From Sphingomonas sp. Root241 (GTDB lineage: Bacteria > Pseudomonadota > Alphaproteobacteria > Sphingomonadales > Sphingomonadaceae), in the NCBI RefSeq assembly GCF_001428865.1, contig NZ_LMIV01000001.1, forward strand, positions 1,504,236-1,568,235: a DNA stretch of 64,000 nt, in the 5' to 3' direction. Positions 50,917 through 61,077 of the stretch are shown one piece after another (positions within the stretch are counted from its first letter, which is position 1; every line of letters begins with the position of its first letter). Under the pieces are notes generated by a model that saw nothing but the letters and a program-made list of their open reading frames with translations, was not told the DNA's origin and ran no database searches. The position numbers and the translations under genes were made by a program.

Positions 50917-52755
50917 ATGCACGCCTATCGCTCGCATACCTGCGCCCAGCTCCGCGCCGTCAATGTCGGCGAGGAAGTCCGCCTTTCGGGATGGGTGCAC
51001 CGCAAGCGCGATCATGGCGATCTCGTCTTCATCGATCTGCGCGACCATTATGGCATCACCCAGATCGTCACCGATGTGAGCGGCCCGGCCTTCGCGGTGA
51101 TCGAGTCGCTGCGCGCCGAATCGGTGATCACGGTGACGGGGAAAGTGATCGCGCGCGATGCCAGCGTAGTGAACCCGAACCTGCCGACCGGCGAGATCGA
51201 GGTCCGCGCCGCGGAAGTGACTGTCCAGAGCCCGGCGCAGGAGCTGCCGCTCCCGGTGTTCGGCGACGCCGAATATCCCGAGGACATCCGCCTGCGCTAT
51301 CGCTTCCTCGATCTGCGCCGCGAGCGCCTCCACAAGAACATCCTGCTGCGCTCGAACGTCATCGCATCGCTGCGCCGCCGGATGATCGACCAGGGCTTCA
51401 CCGAGTTCCAGACGCCGATCCTGACCGCGAGCAGCCCCGAGGGCGCGCGCGACTATCTGGTCCCCAGCCGCGTCCATCCGGGCAAGTTCTACGCGCTCCC
51501 GCAGGCGCCGCAGATGTTCAAGCAGCTGCTGATGGTCGCGGGCTTCGACCGCTATTTCCAGATCGCACCCTGCTTTCGCGACGAGGACGCGCGCGCCGAT
51601 CGCTCGCCGGGTGAGTTCTACCAGCTCGATTTCGAAATGAGCTTCGTCACGCAAGACGATGTTTTCGCGGCGATCGAGCCGGTGCTGCACGGAGTGTTCG
51701 AGGAATTTGCGAACTGGGAAGAGAAGGGCCGCACCGTCTCGCCGCTGCCGTTCAAGCGCATCCCGTACCGCGAGTCGATGCTGAAATACGGCAACGACAA
51801 GCCCGATCTGCGCAACCCGATCCTGATCACCGACGTCTCGGAGTTCTTCAAGGGCTCGGGCTTCAGCCGCTTCGCCTCGATGGTCGAGAGCGGCGACGTC
51901 GTTCGCGCGCTCCCCGCGCCGAACACGCACGAGAAGAGCCGCAAGTTCTTCGACGACATGAACAGCTGGGCGCAGAGCGAGGGCTTCCCCGGCTTGGGTT
52001 ATGCGACGCAGAAGGACGGCGTGTTCGGCGGCCCGATCGCCAACAATCACGGCCAGGAAGGCATGAAGGCGATCGCCGATGCGATGGGCCTCGGCCCGAA
52101 CGACGGCATCTTCTTCGCCGCGGGCAAGGAAGCGCAGGCCGCCAAGCTCGCCGGGCTCGCGCGCACCCGCGCCGCCGAGCAACTCGAACTGATCGACCAG
52201 AGCCGCTTCGAGTTCTGCTGGATCGTCGATTTCCCGATGTTCGAAGCCGACGAGGACACCGGCAAGATCGACTTCAGCCACAATCCCTTCAGCATGCCGC
52301 AGGGCGAGCTGGAGGCGCTGGAGACCAAGGATCCGCTCGATATCCTGGCGTACCAGTACGACATCGTCTGCAACGGCGTGGAGCTGAGCTCGGGCGCGAT
52401 CCGGAACCATCGTCCGGAGATCATGTACAAGGCGTTCGAAATCGCCGGCTATACCCAAGCCGACGTGGATACGAATTTCGCGGGCATGATCAACGCCTTC
52501 AAGTTCGGCGCGCCGCCGCACGGCGGCTCGGCCCCGGGGGTCGACCGCATCGTGATGCTGCTCGCCGACGAGCCCAACATCCGCGAGGTTATCGTCTTCC
52601 CGATGACTCAGAAGGCCGAGGACCTGATGATGCAGGCGCCGAGCTTCGTGAGCGAGAAGCAGCTCAAGGAGCTCAATATCCGCCTCGCACCGCAGGTCGC
52701 CGCCGATCTCAACAAGAAGAGCATCGACGGCGTGGTCGATCCCGCAGCGGGCTGA
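50917..52755 (+). CDS. aspS: Aspartate--tRNA ligase
   Basis: The 612-residue class II aminoacyl-tRNA synthetase has an N-terminal OB-fold anticodon-binding domain ([26 protein letters not shown]). The catalytic core has motif 1 FTEFQTPIL, motif 2 [24 protein letters not shown] and motif 3 [16 protein letters not shown]. The bacterial GAD insert follows motif 2. A perfect -35 hexamer TTGACA lies at 50848-50853, but no convincing -10 was seen. The start is MHAYRSHTC. Confidence 0.95.
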   Translation: MHAYRSHTCAQLRAVNVGEEVRLSGWVHRKRDHGDLVFIDLRDHYGITQIVTDVSGPAFAVIESLRAESVITVTGKVIARDASVVNPNLPTGEIEVRAAEVTVQSPAQELPLPVFGDAEYPEDIRLRYRFLDLRRERLHKNILLRSNVIASLRRRMIDQGFTEFQTPILTASSPEGARDYLVPSRVHPGKFYALPQAPQMFKQLLMVAGFDRYFQIAPCFRDEDARADRSPGEFYQLDFEMSFVTQDDVFAAIEPVLHGVFEEFANWEEKGRTVSPLPFKRIPYRESMLKYGNDKPDLRNPILITDVSEFFKGSGFSRFASMVESGDVVRALPAPNTHEKSRKFFDDMNSWAQSEGFPGLGYATQKDGVFGGPIANNHGQEGMKAIADAMGLGPNDGIFFAAGKEAQAAKLAGLARTRAAEQLELIDQSRFEFCWIVDFPMFEADEDTGKIDFSHNPFSMPQGELEALETKDPLDILAYQYDIVCNGVELSSGAIRNHRPEIMYKAFEIAGYTQADVDTNFAGMINAFKFGAPPHGGSAPGVDRIVMLLADEPNIREVIVFPMTQKAEDLMMQAPSFVSEKQLKELNIRLAPQVAADLNKKSIDGVVDPAAG

Positions 52756-52845
52756 TACCTCTCCCTTAACGCGGCAAGGGGCGCTACAGCCGGTTTGGTA
52801 ACAACGGAAACCAGACCGGTCGCCAGAGCCGGGGCAGGAGCGAGA

Positions 52846-54237
52846 ATGTTGGACGAGAACAACGCCCGGGCGCGTGCCCGCGCGGAAGCGACGATCGGGC
52901 TGGCCGATCTGTTCACGATCGGCATCGGCCCGTCGAGCTCGCACACCGTGGGCCCGATGCGCGCAGCCTGCGCCTTCGCCGAGGCGGCGCTCGACCGCGG
53001 CACCCCGGTTTCGGTCTCGTGCGAGCTGTTCGGATCGCTGGCGCTGACCGGGCGCGGCCATGCCACCGATACCGCGGTGATGCTCGGGCTCGCCGGTTAT
53101 CGCCCCGAAGCAGTCGATCCCGACGCCGTCTCGATGATCATCGCGACGATCCGCGCCGAGGCGCAGCTGGCGTTGGGTGGGCACGTGCCAGTGCCCTTCG
53201 TCGATGGGCAGCATTTGGTCTTCCGGAACGACCGGTTCCTGCCCTCGCATCCCAACGGCATGCGCTTCGTCGCGCATTATGCCGAGGGCGAGCATTGGGA
53301 GACCTTTTATTATTCGATCGGCGGCGGCGCGATTGTCGAGGGCGGGTGCGAACCGCCGCAGACCAATGTGAAGCTGCCACTGCCCTTCGCATCGGGTGCC
53401 GAGCTGCTCGCCGTCGCCGAGGCGCAAGGCGTCTCGATCGCCGATATCGTCCGCGCCAACGAAGCGGCGTGGCGCGACGATGCCGAGACCGACGCCTTTC
53501 TCGACAGCCTCCGCGCGGCGATGTCCGCGTGTATCGATCGCGGATGCCGGGGAGAGGGGGAATTGCCCGGCGGGCTCAAGGTGCGGCGGCGCGCGCGTGA
53601 TCTCCACAATCGGCTGATCGCGCGGGGGCCGCGCAGCGATCCTTCCCTCGTGTTCGACTGGGTGAGCCTGTGGGCGCTGGCAGTGAACGAGGAGAACGCC
53701 GCGGGCGGGCGGGTGGTCACTGCGCCGACCAATGGCGCGGCGGGGGTGATCCCGGCGGTGCTGCGCTATTACGAGACCTTCTGCGCGGCGCCGACGCCGG
53801 CGGGGGCGCGGACCTTCCTGCTCACCGCTGCGGCGATCGGCTTCCTCTACAAGAAGCGCGCATCGATCTCGGCGGCGGAGATGGGGTGCCAGGGCGAAGT
53901 GGGCGTAGCCTGCTCGATGGCCGCCGCGGGGCTCGCCGCGGCGCTGGGAGCGACCAACGCGCAGATCGAGAACGCCGCCGAGATCGGCATGGAGCACAAT
54001 CTCGGCCTCACCTGCGATCCGATCGGCGGGCTGGTCCAGATTCCGTGCATCGAGCGCAACACGATGGGTGCGATCAAGGCGATCAATGCCGCCTACCTGG
54101 CGATGCACGGCGACGGCAGTCACATCGTCAGCCTCGACGCCGTGATCGAGACGATGCGCCAGACCGGCGAGGACATGCGGTCCAAATACAAGGAAACCGC
54201 GCAGGGCGGGCTGGCAGTGAACGTCGTCGCCTGCTGA
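52846..54237 (+). CDS. sdaA: L-serine ammonia-lyase (single chain)
   Basis: The 463-residue iron-sulfur L-serine dehydratase makes pyruvate and ammonia from serine. The N-terminal part has [20 protein letters not shown], and the alpha domain carries [35 protein letters not shown] and [19 protein letters not shown] with the cluster cysteines. The C-terminal end is [18 protein letters not shown]. An AGGAGCGAG site precedes ATG 52846. A TTG 17 codons upstream is less likely. Confidence 0.93.
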   Translation: MLDENNARARARAEATIGLADLFTIGIGPSSSHTVGPMRAACAFAEAALDRGTPVSVSCELFGSLALTGRGHATDTAVMLGLAGYRPEAVDPDAVSMIIATIRAEAQLALGGHVPVPFVDGQHLVFRNDRFLPSHPNGMRFVAHYAEGEHWETFYYSIGGGAIVEGGCEPPQTNVKLPLPFASGAELLAVAEAQGVSIADIVRANEAAWRDDAETDAFLDSLRAAMSACIDRGCRGEGELPGGLKVRRRARDLHNRLIARGPRSDPSLVFDWVSLWALAVNEENAAGGRVVTAPTNGAAGVIPAVLRYYETFCAAPTPAGARTFLLTAAAIGFLYKKRASISAAEMGCQGEVGVACSMAAAGLAAALGATNAQIENAAEIGMEHNLGLTCDPIGGLVQIPCIERNTMGAIKAINAAYLAMHGDGSHIVSLDAVIETMRQTGEDMRSKYKETAQGGLAVNVVAC

Positions 54238-54288
54238 TTGCAGGATCGCGTCGGCTGGCTGTACGTTCGTGACCGACCAGGAGGCCGG

Positions 54289-55062
54289 ATGGCGATCGAT
54301 CTCAGCGACTATGAGTCAGGCGAACCCTTTGACGGGCATTACAAGGACGCGCTGGAGAAGCTGCAAAAGCGGCTCAGCCACATCCATTATGCGCATATCG
54401 TCCACAAGCGCCGCGCGATCATCGTGTTCGAGGGTTGGGACGCAGCGGGGAAGGGCGGGATCATCCAGCGGCTGACCGCCGAATGGGACCCGCGCTATTT
54501 CGAAGTCTGGCCGATCTCGGCGCCGACGCCCGAAGAGCTGGCGCACCACTTCCTCTGGCGATTCTGGCGGCGGCTGCCCGCCCAGCACAACATCGCGATC
54601 TTCGACCGCAGCTGGTATGGCCGCGTCCTCGTCGAGCGAGTCGAGGGCTTCGCCAGCAAGGCCGAATGGCAACGCGGCTATGACGAGATCAACGATTTCG
54701 AGGCGCAGCAGGTCGAGACCGGCGCGACCCTGATCAAGGCCTTCGTCCATGTGACGCAGAAGACGCAGGACAAGCGCCTGCGTGACCGGCTCGAGCATCC
54801 GTGGAAGCGCTGGAAGACCGGCCTCGATGATTATCGCAACCGGGCGAAGCGGGCGGATTACCTCGAGGCGATGGCCGAGATGTTCGAGCGCACGGATACG
54901 AAGCATGCGCGCTGGATCGTGGTGGACGGCAACGACAAGAAAGCGGCACGGATCGCCGCGCTGACGGCGATTGCGGATGCACTGGAGGCAAAGGTGCCGA
55001 TGGAGCCGCCGGAGCTCGATCCTGAGGTTAAGAAGGTGGCGAAGAAGGCGCTGGGGCTTTAG
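54289..55062 (+). CDS. ppk2: Polyphosphate kinase 2 family protein
   Basis: The 257-residue PPK2 carries the Walker A loop FEGWDAAGKGGIIQRLTAE, Walker B-type IAIFDRSWYGRVLVERVEG and the lid RLRDRLEHPWKRWKTGLDDYRNR. PPK2 enzymes use polyphosphate to make GTP/ATP from GDP/ADP, or from AMP in other classes. The class cannot be read with confidence. Start MAIDLSDYESG follows an AGGAGG-like site. It is placed with ppk1 and ppx in this window, but 7 kb away. Confidence 0.9.
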   Translation: MAIDLSDYESGEPFDGHYKDALEKLQKRLSHIHYAHIVHKRRAIIVFEGWDAAGKGGIIQRLTAEWDPRYFEVWPISAPTPEELAHHFLWRFWRRLPAQHNIAIFDRSWYGRVLVERVEGFASKAEWQRGYDEINDFEAQQVETGATLIKAFVHVTQKTQDKRLRDRLEHPWKRWKTGLDDYRNRAKRADYLEAMAEMFERTDTKHARWIVVDGNDKKAARIAALTAIADALEAKVPMEPPELDPEVKKVAKKALGL

Positions 55063-55067
55063 CGTTT

Positions 55068-55097
55068 CCATCATCCTCGCGAAAACCGGGATGATGG
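55068..55097. terminator. Bidirectional hairpin between ppk2 and carbonic anhydrase
   Basis: CCATCATCC (55068-55076) and GGATGATGG (55089-55097) form a nine-pair stem with a 12-base loop. It lies in the convergent gap and is flanked by TTTCC and TTCTCC, so it could serve both genes. Its core resembles a decayed GTCATCCC REP palindrome. Confidence 0.6.
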
Positions 55098-55103
55098 TTC
55101 TCC

Positions 55104-55733
55104 TCAGGCCGGTGCGAACTCGCCTTCGTCGTCCATCACGTGGAGCACCCCATCGCGGATTGCGAAATAGGCACCGTGGATCTTGAGTGTGCCTGCCGCC
55201 TCGCGCTCGGGAATGCAGGGGAAGGTTCGCAAATTGGCGATCGAGACGCGCACCGTTTCCAGTTCCAGGGCGCGGATCGCTTCCTCGCCTTCGCCATGTT
55301 CGGCGACGATTCGGTCGCGCGCTTCGTCGAGCATGTCGACCCAGTGGGCGATGAAACCGCCGGCGCCTGGAGGTGCGCCCTCGAAGCGGCGAGTGAGCGC
55401 GGCATGGACGCCGCCGCACGCGCCGTGACCCATCACGACGATCTCGGGCACTTCGAGCTGAGTCACTGCGAATTCGAGCGCCGCCGAGACACCGTGACGG
55501 CCGCCGCCGAGTTCGAACGGGGGAACGAGATTGGCGATGTTGCGCACGACGAAGATCTCGCCGGGCGAGGTGTCGAAGATCTGTGCGGGATCGACGCGGC
55601 TGTCCGAGCAGGCGATCACCATCACCTTGGGCGCCTGGCCCTCCGACAGCTCATCCCAGCGATTGCGCTGGCGCCCATATTCGGTCTGGCGGAAGCGGCG
55701 ATAGCCGCTGAGCAGGTCGCTGAAGTCGGTCAT
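55104..55733 (-). CDS. Beta-class carbonic anhydrase
   Basis: The 209-residue zinc enzyme interconverts CO2 and bicarbonate. The first zinc Cys and the Asp-Arg dyad are in [11 protein letters not shown]. The remaining ligands are His and Cys in [28 protein letters not shown] is the standard spacer. The start [15 protein letters not shown] is typical of the alphaproteobacterial type. It is divergent from lipA. Confidence 0.94.
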   Translation of the reverse strand: MTDFSDLLSGYRRFRQTEYGRQRNRWDELSEGQAPKVMVIACSDSRVDPAQIFDTSPGEIFVVRNIANLVPPFELGGGRHGVSAALEFAVTQLEVPEIVVMGHGACGGVHAALTRRFEGAPPGAGGFIAHWVDMLDEARDRIVAEHGEGEEAIRALELETVRVSIANLRTFPCIPEREAAGTLKIHGAYFAIRDGVLHVMDDEGEFAPA

Positions 55734-55849
55734 GGCGGCTCCATACCGCTTCCGTAGCGTTTGCGAACCCCGTTCGCGTTCGCGGACTGCAAGCAGGGAT
55801 GCTCGCACGGTTGTTGTGCGTGCACGCGTGCATCGCTATCTGGCCTCGT

Positions 55850-56782
55850 ATGAACGAGATGTCCCCGTTGCCGCGGCCCGAGCGCGTCCGCAAACCCGAC
55901 TGGATCCGCGTCAAGGCACCGACCTCGGAGGGCTTTGCGGCAACGCGTGCGCTGATGCGCTCGAAGAGCCTGACCACCGTGTGCGAGGAGGCCGCCTGCC
56001 CGAATATCGGCGAGTGCTGGTCGAAGAAGCACGCGACGGTGATGATCCTCGGCGACACCTGCACGCGCGCCTGCGCCTTCTGCAACGTCAAGACCGGCAT
56101 GCCGCGCGCGGTGGACCCGATGGAGCCGCAGAACGTCGCCGACGCCGCGGCGCAGATGGGGCTCGAGCACATCGTCATCACCTCGGTCGATCGCGACGAC
56201 CTGCCCGATGGCGGTGCGAAGCAGTTCGTCAAGGTGATCGAGGCGATCCGCAAGTCGAACCCGACGACGACGATCGAGATCCTGACCCCCGATTTCCGCA
56301 ACAAGCACGAAGCGGCGATCGAGATGATCGTCGCGGCGCGGCCCGACGTCTACAATCACAATCTCGAGACCGTCCCGCGGCTCTATCCGACGATCCGTCC
56401 GGGCGCGCGCTATTACGCGTCGCTCCGGCTGCTAGAGACCGTCAAGAGGCTCGACCCGTCGATCTTCACCAAATCGGGCATCATGCTCGGGCTCGGCGAG
56501 GAGCGGCTCGAGGTCCATCAGGTGATGGACGACATGCGCAGCGCCGACGTGGATTTCCTGACGATGGGCCAGTATCTCCAGCCGACCCCGCGCCACACCA
56601 AGGTCATCGAGTTCGTGACGCCGCAGGCGTTCGGCTCGTACGGCGCGATCGCCCGCGCCAAGGGCTTCCTGCTGGTCGCCTCGTCGCCGCTGACGCGGTC
56701 GAGCTATCACGCCGGCGACGATTTCGCCAAGATGCGCGACGCGCGGGCGGCCAAGCTGGCGAAGGTGACCGCAGCCGTCTGA
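55850..56782 (+). CDS. lipA: Lipoyl synthase
   Basis: The 310-residue radical-SAM enzyme inserts sulfur into octanoyl chains. One cluster is carried by [12 protein letters not shown] and the SAM cluster by [13 protein letters not shown]. Other blocks are [23 protein letters not shown] and the C-terminal [16 protein letters not shown] with the Arg-x3-Ser ligand. The start at [21 protein letters not shown] is chosen on family length. Its stop shares a base with the next gene's ATG. Confidence 0.96.
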   Translation: MNEMSPLPRPERVRKPDWIRVKAPTSEGFAATRALMRSKSLTTVCEEAACPNIGECWSKKHATVMILGDTCTRACAFCNVKTGMPRAVDPMEPQNVADAAAQMGLEHIVITSVDRDDLPDGGAKQFVKVIEAIRKSNPTTTIEILTPDFRNKHEAAIEMIVAARPDVYNHNLETVPRLYPTIRPGARYYASLRLLETVKRLDPSIFTKSGIMLGLGEERLEVHQVMDDMRSADVDFLTMGQYLQPTPRHTKVIEFVTPQAFGSYGAIARAKGFLLVASSPLTRSSYHAGDDFAKMRDARAAKLAKVTAAV

Positions 56783-57279
56783 TGCCCAAGCACAGCGAGA
56801 CCCGCGCGCTGCCCTATTCGCCGGAGCAGATGTTCGATCTGGTCGCCGATGTCGGGCGTTATGGCGAGTTTCTGCCCTGGGTTTCGGCGGTGCGGGTGCG
56901 CTCGAACAGCGATACCCAGATGGTCGCGGACCTGATCGTCGGCTTCAAGGGGCTGCGCGAGAGCTTCACTTCGCGCGTGGAGAAACAGCGGCCGGGACAT
57001 ATCCGGGTCGACTATCTCGAAGGGCCGCTGAAGCACCTCAATAACGACTGGAAATTCCGTAGCGACGGGAAGGGCGGGTGCCTCGTCGATTTCTGCGTCG
57101 ACTTCGCGTTCAAGAACCGGGTGTTCGAGATGCTGGCGGGGCAAGTGTTCGATCGCGCGCTGCGGAAGATGATCAACGCGTTCGAGGAGCGTGCGGCGCG
57201 GCTTTACGGCGACTCGGCAGGTGCTTCCGAGGCGACTGCGCCCGGCATCAGCAAGTCGAGCGCGCACAACGCCGCCTGA
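56782..57279 (+). CDS. RatA/COQ10-like START-domain protein
   Basis: The 165-residue SRPBCC (START-fold) protein contains TRALPYSPEQMFDLVADVGRYGEFLPWVSAVRV, then VGFKGLRESFTSRV, and a C-terminal amphipathic helix (FDRALRKMINAFEERAARLY). Relatives are the ubiquinone-binding COQ10 and E. coli RatA, which was reported to block ribosome subunit joining. It is coupled to lipA by a one-base overlap. The last 76 bases overlap the cinA gene on the other strand. Confidence 0.85.
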   Translation: MPKHSETRALPYSPEQMFDLVADVGRYGEFLPWVSAVRVRSNSDTQMVADLIVGFKGLRESFTSRVEKQRPGHIRVDYLEGPLKHLNNDWKFRSDGKGGCLVDFCVDFAFKNRVFEMLAGQVFDRALRKMINAFEERAARLYGDSAGASEATAPGISKSSAHNAA

Positions 57280-57740
57280 AGCCGAACGCCGGCACGCCCA
57301 TTATCCTCGAAATGGCGCGCATCGGCGACGATGTGCTGCGGATCGGCGCCGCGCTCGGCCTGGGCGAACACCACCGTGCCCACCGGCTTCTTCTCGCTGC
57401 CGCCATCGGGACCGGCGATCCCGGTAATCGCCACCGCGACATCGGCGGTGCTGCGCTTGAGCGCGCCCTGCGCCATGCTCCACGCCACTGCGATCGACAC
57501 GGAGCCGAAGGTTTCGAGCACGTCGGTGCTGACCTTGAGCACCTCCGTCTTGGCTTCGTTCGAATAGGTGACGAAGCCGGCGTCGAACACATCGGACGAG
57601 CCCGGAATCTCGGTAAGCGCGGCGCTGACGAGGCCGCCCGTGCAGCTTTCCGCCACGGCGATGCGGCGCCCGACGGCGCGATTGGCTTCGAGCACGCGGC
57701 GCGCGGCGTCGACGAGCTGGGGCGGGAGAATCGTGTCCAT
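57204..57740 (-). CDS. pncC: CinA-family nicotinamide-nucleotide amidase
   Basis: The 178-residue protein is the CinA C-terminal domain alone: RIAVAESCTGGLVSAALTEIPGSSDVFDAGFVTYSNEAK, then AVAITGIAGPDGGSEKKPVGTVVFA. Free-standing members remove ammonia from NMN, recycling NAD. Its last 76 bases overlap the RatA-like gene on the other strand. It follows ispDF by 38 bases on the same strand. The start at MDTILPPQLVDAARR is preferred to one six codons upstream. Confidence 0.9.
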   Translation of the reverse strand: MDTILPPQLVDAARRVLEANRAVGRRIAVAESCTGGLVSAALTEIPGSSDVFDAGFVTYSNEAKTEVLKVSTDVLETFGSVSIAVAWSMAQGALKRSTADVAVAITGIAGPDGGSEKKPVGTVVFAQAERGADPQHIVADARHFEDNGRAGVRLQAALCALDLLMPGAVASEAPAESP

Positions 57741-57778
57741 GGCGAGGCCCTGTGCCACCGAGATGTGTCGAACGCGAG

Positions 57779-58921
57779 TCAGGCGTTGTCCGCAGGGAGA
57801 CGAACCGTGGCGATCGCCTGCGCGGCCATGCCTTCGCCACGCCCGGTGAAGCCCAGCCTCTCGGTGGTGGTGGCCTTCACGCTGATCCGTGCGGCCGGCA
57901 GGTGCAGGATCGCCGCGATGCTCGCGCGGATACTGTCCCGATGCGGGCCGATCTTCGGCGCCTCGCAGATGATCGTCAGGTCGATGAAGTCGATCACGCC
58001 GCCCTGCGCCACGAGCAGGCTTGCCGCATGCTCAAGGAACCGCGCCGAGGCGACACCGCGCCACTGCGGGTCGCTGGGCGGAAAATGCATGCCGATATCG
58101 CCTGCGCCAATGACTCCGAGCAACGCGTCGGTGATCGCATGGAGCGCGACATCCGCATCGCTATGCCCCGACAAGCCCTTGTCATGGGGGATGCGGACGC
58201 CGCCGAGCCACAATTCCTCACCCGCGGCGAAGCGGTGGACGTCGAAGCCTTGCGCGGTGCGGACGCGCATCGCGGCGGCATGTCGCGCCTCGGCGGCGGC
58301 GAAATCGGCGGGGTGGGTGATCTTCTCCAGGGTGATGTCTCCGGGGACGAGGGCGACTGTGCGCCCCAGCGCGCGGACCATCTGCGCGTCGTCGGTGGCT
58401 TCGCGATCCGCAGGCCAGGCGCTGTGCGCTTCGCGGATCGTGGCGGTGTGGAATGCCTGCGGCGTCTGGACGCGGACCAGACCGGCGCGTGGCACGGTTT
58501 CGCCGAGCGTCTTACCGCCTTGCGCGAGCGTGTCGGCGACGGGGAGGGCGGGGAGGGCGCCCGCGTGTGTTTCCAGTGCCGTGAGGAGGGCATCGATCAC
58601 GATGTGCGAAAGAAAAGGGCGGGCAGCGTCATGGATCAGCACCCGCTCGACGTCGATCACGGCGAGACCGTTCGCAACCGACTCGCGCCTAGAAGCGCCG
58701 CCGATCACGAAGGGAACAGGGCCGAGAGAGTCGTGAAGCGCGGCTTCCTGTCCTTCGCCAATGACCACCATGACGCTGTCGATCGCGGGATGCGACGATA
58801 GGGCCGCGAAGCTGTGCGCGAGCATCGGCCTGCCGGCGAGCGGCGCGAATTGTTTGGGCACGGTTCCGCCGATCCGCGTTCCCTGCCCGGCGGCGACGAT
58901 CAGCGCTGCAGTCTTGCCCAT
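57779..58921 (-). CDS. ispDF: Bifunctional MEP cytidylyltransferase / MECDP synthase
   Basis: The 380-residue fusion carries two steps of the MEP isoprenoid pathway. The N-terminal IspD part has ALIVAAGQGTRIGGTVPKQF, VLIHDAARPFLS and LVRVQTPQAFHTATI. The IspF part (about 220-380) begins RTAQGFDVHRFAAGEELWLGG with metal ligands Asp and His, then GLSGHSDADVALHAITDALLG and GDIGMHFPPSDPQWRGV. Fused ispDF is usual in alphaproteobacteria. It is divergent from dusB with 84 bases between. Confidence 0.96.
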   Translation of the reverse strand: MGKTAALIVAAGQGTRIGGTVPKQFAPLAGRPMLAHSFAALSSHPAIDSVMVVIGEGQEAALHDSLGPVPFVIGGASRRESVANGLAVIDVERVLIHDAARPFLSHIVIDALLTALETHAGALPALPVADTLAQGGKTLGETVPRAGLVRVQTPQAFHTATIREAHSAWPADREATDDAQMVRALGRTVALVPGDITLEKITHPADFAAAEARHAAAMRVRTAQGFDVHRFAAGEELWLGGVRIPHDKGLSGHSDADVALHAITDALLGVIGAGDIGMHFPPSDPQWRGVASARFLEHAASLLVAQGGVIDFIDLTIICEAPKIGPHRDSIRASIAAILHLPAARISVKATTTERLGFTGRGEGMAAQAIATVRLPADNA

Positions 58922-58965
58922 GGGCGCGCGGCGTAGCGGGGAAGCCCTGCCTTGCCAATCCGGGC

Positions 58966-58994
58966 TTGTGCCGCTAGGCGTCGCTGCCTATTTT
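58966..58994 (+). promoter_or_regulatory. Promoter of dusB-ntrBC
   Basis: TTGTGC (58966-58971), a 17-base spacer and TATTTT (58989-58994) stand 11 bases before the dusB ATG. The start of transcription is predicted near 59001, giving a leader of about five bases. A sigma-54 site was not seen. Confidence 0.5.
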
Positions 58995-59005
58995 TCAGGC
59001 AGATC

Positions 59006-60004
59006 ATGCGCGAACTCGCTCCCATCCAGATCGGCCCCGTCCGGGTCGAAGCACCGGTGCTGCTCGCGCCAATGACCGGCGTGACGGATTTGCCGTTCCG
59101 CCGGGTCGTGCGGCGCTATGGTTCGGGGCTCAACGTCACCGAGATGGTCGCCAGCCAGGCGGCGATCCGCGAGACGCGCCAGTCGCTGCAGAAGTTCGCC
59201 TGGGACCCGATCGAGGATCCGGTATCGATGCAGCTCGTGGGCTGCACGCCGCACGAGATGGCCGAGGCGGCGAAGCTGAGCGAGGACCGAGGCGCCGCGA
59301 TCGTCGACATCAACATGGGCTGCCCGGTCCGGAAAGTGACCAGCGGCGACGCCGGCTCTGCGCTGATGCGCGACTTGAAGCTCGCCGCATCGCTGATCGA
59401 AGCATGCGTGAAGGCGGTCAGCGTGCCCGTCACGGTCAAGATGCGGATGGGCTGGGACCATGCCAGCCTCAACGCCCCCGAGCTCGCGCACATCGCCGAG
59501 GACCTAGGGGCGAAGATGATCACCGTCCACGGCCGCACCCGCAACCAGATGTACAAGGGCTCGGCCGACTGGGGCTTCATCCACACGGTGAAGGATGCGG
59601 TGTCGATTCCGGTGATCGTCAATGGCGACATCTGCACGATCGAGGATGCGCGGACCGCACTTGAGCAATCAGGCGCGGACGGCGTGATGATCGGCCGCGG
59701 CGCCTATGGGAAGCCGTGGATCCTGCGCCAGGTGATGGACGCGCTGACCGGCAAGGATGCGCTGCCGGATCCCTCGTTCGACGAGCAATATCGTGTGATC
59801 GTAGAACATTATGTCGACACGCTCAGCCATTATGGCAACGAGGTCGGCGTCAACATGATGCGCAAGCATATCGGCTGGTACACCAAGGGTATCCACGGCT
59901 CGGCCGAGTTCCGCAACAACGTCAACAAGATCTCCGATCCCGTGCGCGTGCTCGATATGCTCGCCGAATTCTACGCGCCATGGTCTTCGCGCGCGGCGGC
60001 CTGA
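59006..60004 (+). CDS. dusB: tRNA-dihydrouridine synthase (NifR3 type)
   Basis: The 332-residue flavin enzyme reduces uridines in tRNA. Signatures are [43 protein letters not shown] (catalytic Cys), TVKMRMGWD and [18 protein letters not shown]. In alphaproteobacteria it is the first gene of the ntr operon (nifR3-ntrB-ntrC). The start [11 protein letters not shown] is chosen by position relative to the promoter. Its last 25 bases contain the ntrB start. Confidence 0.95.
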   Translation: MRELAPIQIGPVRVEAPVLLAPMTGVTDLPFRRVVRRYGSGLNVTEMVASQAAIRETRQSLQKFAWDPIEDPVSMQLVGCTPHEMAEAAKLSEDRGAAIVDINMGCPVRKVTSGDAGSALMRDLKLAASLIEACVKAVSVPVTVKMRMGWDHASLNAPELAHIAEDLGAKMITVHGRTRNQMYKGSADWGFIHTVKDAVSIPVIVNGDICTIEDARTALEQSGADGVMIGRGAYGKPWILRQVMDALTGKDALPDPSFDEQYRVIVEHYVDTLSHYGNEVGVNMMRKHIGWYTKGIHGSAEFRNNVNKISDPVRVLDMLAEFYAPWSSRAAA

Positions 60005-61077
60005 GGCGCGCCAGGCCGGAGCCTCTAAAGGGACCCGGCTTCGGCGAGCTGTTTGCGGCCTTACCCGTCGCAGTGCTGGTGATCGATCCCGACGGCCGCA
60101 TCGCCCATGCCAATTCGGCCTGCGAATTGCTGCTCAATCATAGCGAGACGACGATGGTCGGGCAGCCCTATGACGCAGTGCTGCTCCCGCCGGCGGACTA
60201 TGCCGACCGGCGCGACGGCCATGGCTTCGCGGCGTTCGACATCGAGATCGAAGCGATCCGCGGGCCGCGCATCCGAGTCGATTTCGTCGAGACGCTGATC
60301 GCCGACCAGCCCGGCTGGCGGATCGTCACGCTCCACCACGCCCCACAGTCGCGCCGCGTGGCGCAGGGCGCCGATCGCACCGCTGGCGCGCGCGCGGCGG
60401 TGGGAGCGGCGGCGATGCTCGCACACGAGATCAAGAACCCGCTTTCGGGGATCCGCGGCGCCGCGCAATTGCTCCAGAGCGGCGGCGAGGATGGCGAACT
60501 CACCCAGCTGATCACCACCGAAGTCGACCGGATCGTCATGCTGATCGATCGGATGCAGGATTTCACCGACACGCGCCCGCTCAAGCTGGAGCCGACCAAC
60601 GTCTATCCATTGCTCGATCACGCGCGGCGCGTAGCGCTGGCGGGCTTCGCGCGCGAAGTGACGATCGAGGAACGCTTCGATCCTTCGCTGCCGCCGGTCC
60701 TGATCGACTCTGACGCTTTTCTCCAGGTGCTGCTCAATCTGCTCAAGAACGCTGCCGAGGCGCTGTGCGACACCGCCGGGCCGCGGATCACGCTGGCGAC
60801 CGCCTATCGCCACGGCATGTCGGTGAGCACCGGCCCGGGCCGCCCGCGCCAGCCGCTGCCGATCGAGATCCTCGTTAGCGACAATGGCCCCGGTGCGCCG
60901 GCCGATATCGCCGAACATCTGTTCGAGCCGTTCGTCTCGGGCAAGCCGGAAGGGAAGGGGCTGGGATTGCCTTTGGTCGAGAAGCTGGTCCGCGACATGG
61001 GCGGGATCGTCCAATATGCCCGCGAGCGTGATCCCGAGGTCACGGTGTTTCGTATCCTGCTGCAGAGGGCGTCATGA
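59980..61077 (+). CDS. ntrB: Nitrogen regulation sensor kinase NtrB
   Basis: The 365-residue cytoplasmic histidine kinase/phosphatase controls NtrC. It has an N-terminal PAS domain ([32 protein letters not shown]). The phosphorylated His149 is in [21 protein letters not shown]-box and G-boxes are [22 protein letters not shown] and [18 protein letters not shown]. The ATG at 59980 lies inside dusB (25-base overlap); the frame before it is not homologous. Its stop overlaps ntrC by four bases. Confidence 0.93.
   Translation: MVFARGGLRRARPEPLKGPGFGELFAALPVAVLVIDPDGRIAHANSACELLLNHSETTMVGQPYDAVLLPPADYADRRDGHGFAAFDIEIEAIRGPRIRVDFVETLIADQPGWRIVTLHHAPQSRRVAQGADRTAGARAAVGAAAMLAHEIKNPLSGIRGAAQLLQSGGEDGELTQLITTEVDRIVMLIDRMQDFTDTRPLKLEPTNVYPLLDHARRVALAGFAREVTIEERFDPSLPPVLIDSDAFLQVLLNLLKNAAEALCDTAGPRITLATAYRHGMSVSTGPGRPRQPLPIEILVSDNGPGAPADIAEHLFEPFVSGKPEGKGLGLPLVEKLVRDMGGIVQYARERDPEVTVFRILLQRAS

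Noticed and set aside
50803..54123. A very long minus-strand open frame opposite aspS and sdaA
   Set aside because: It is a shadow of two clear housekeeping genes. Its composition (His, Arg, Asp, Leu, Ala) is typical of antisense frames in GC-rich DNA.
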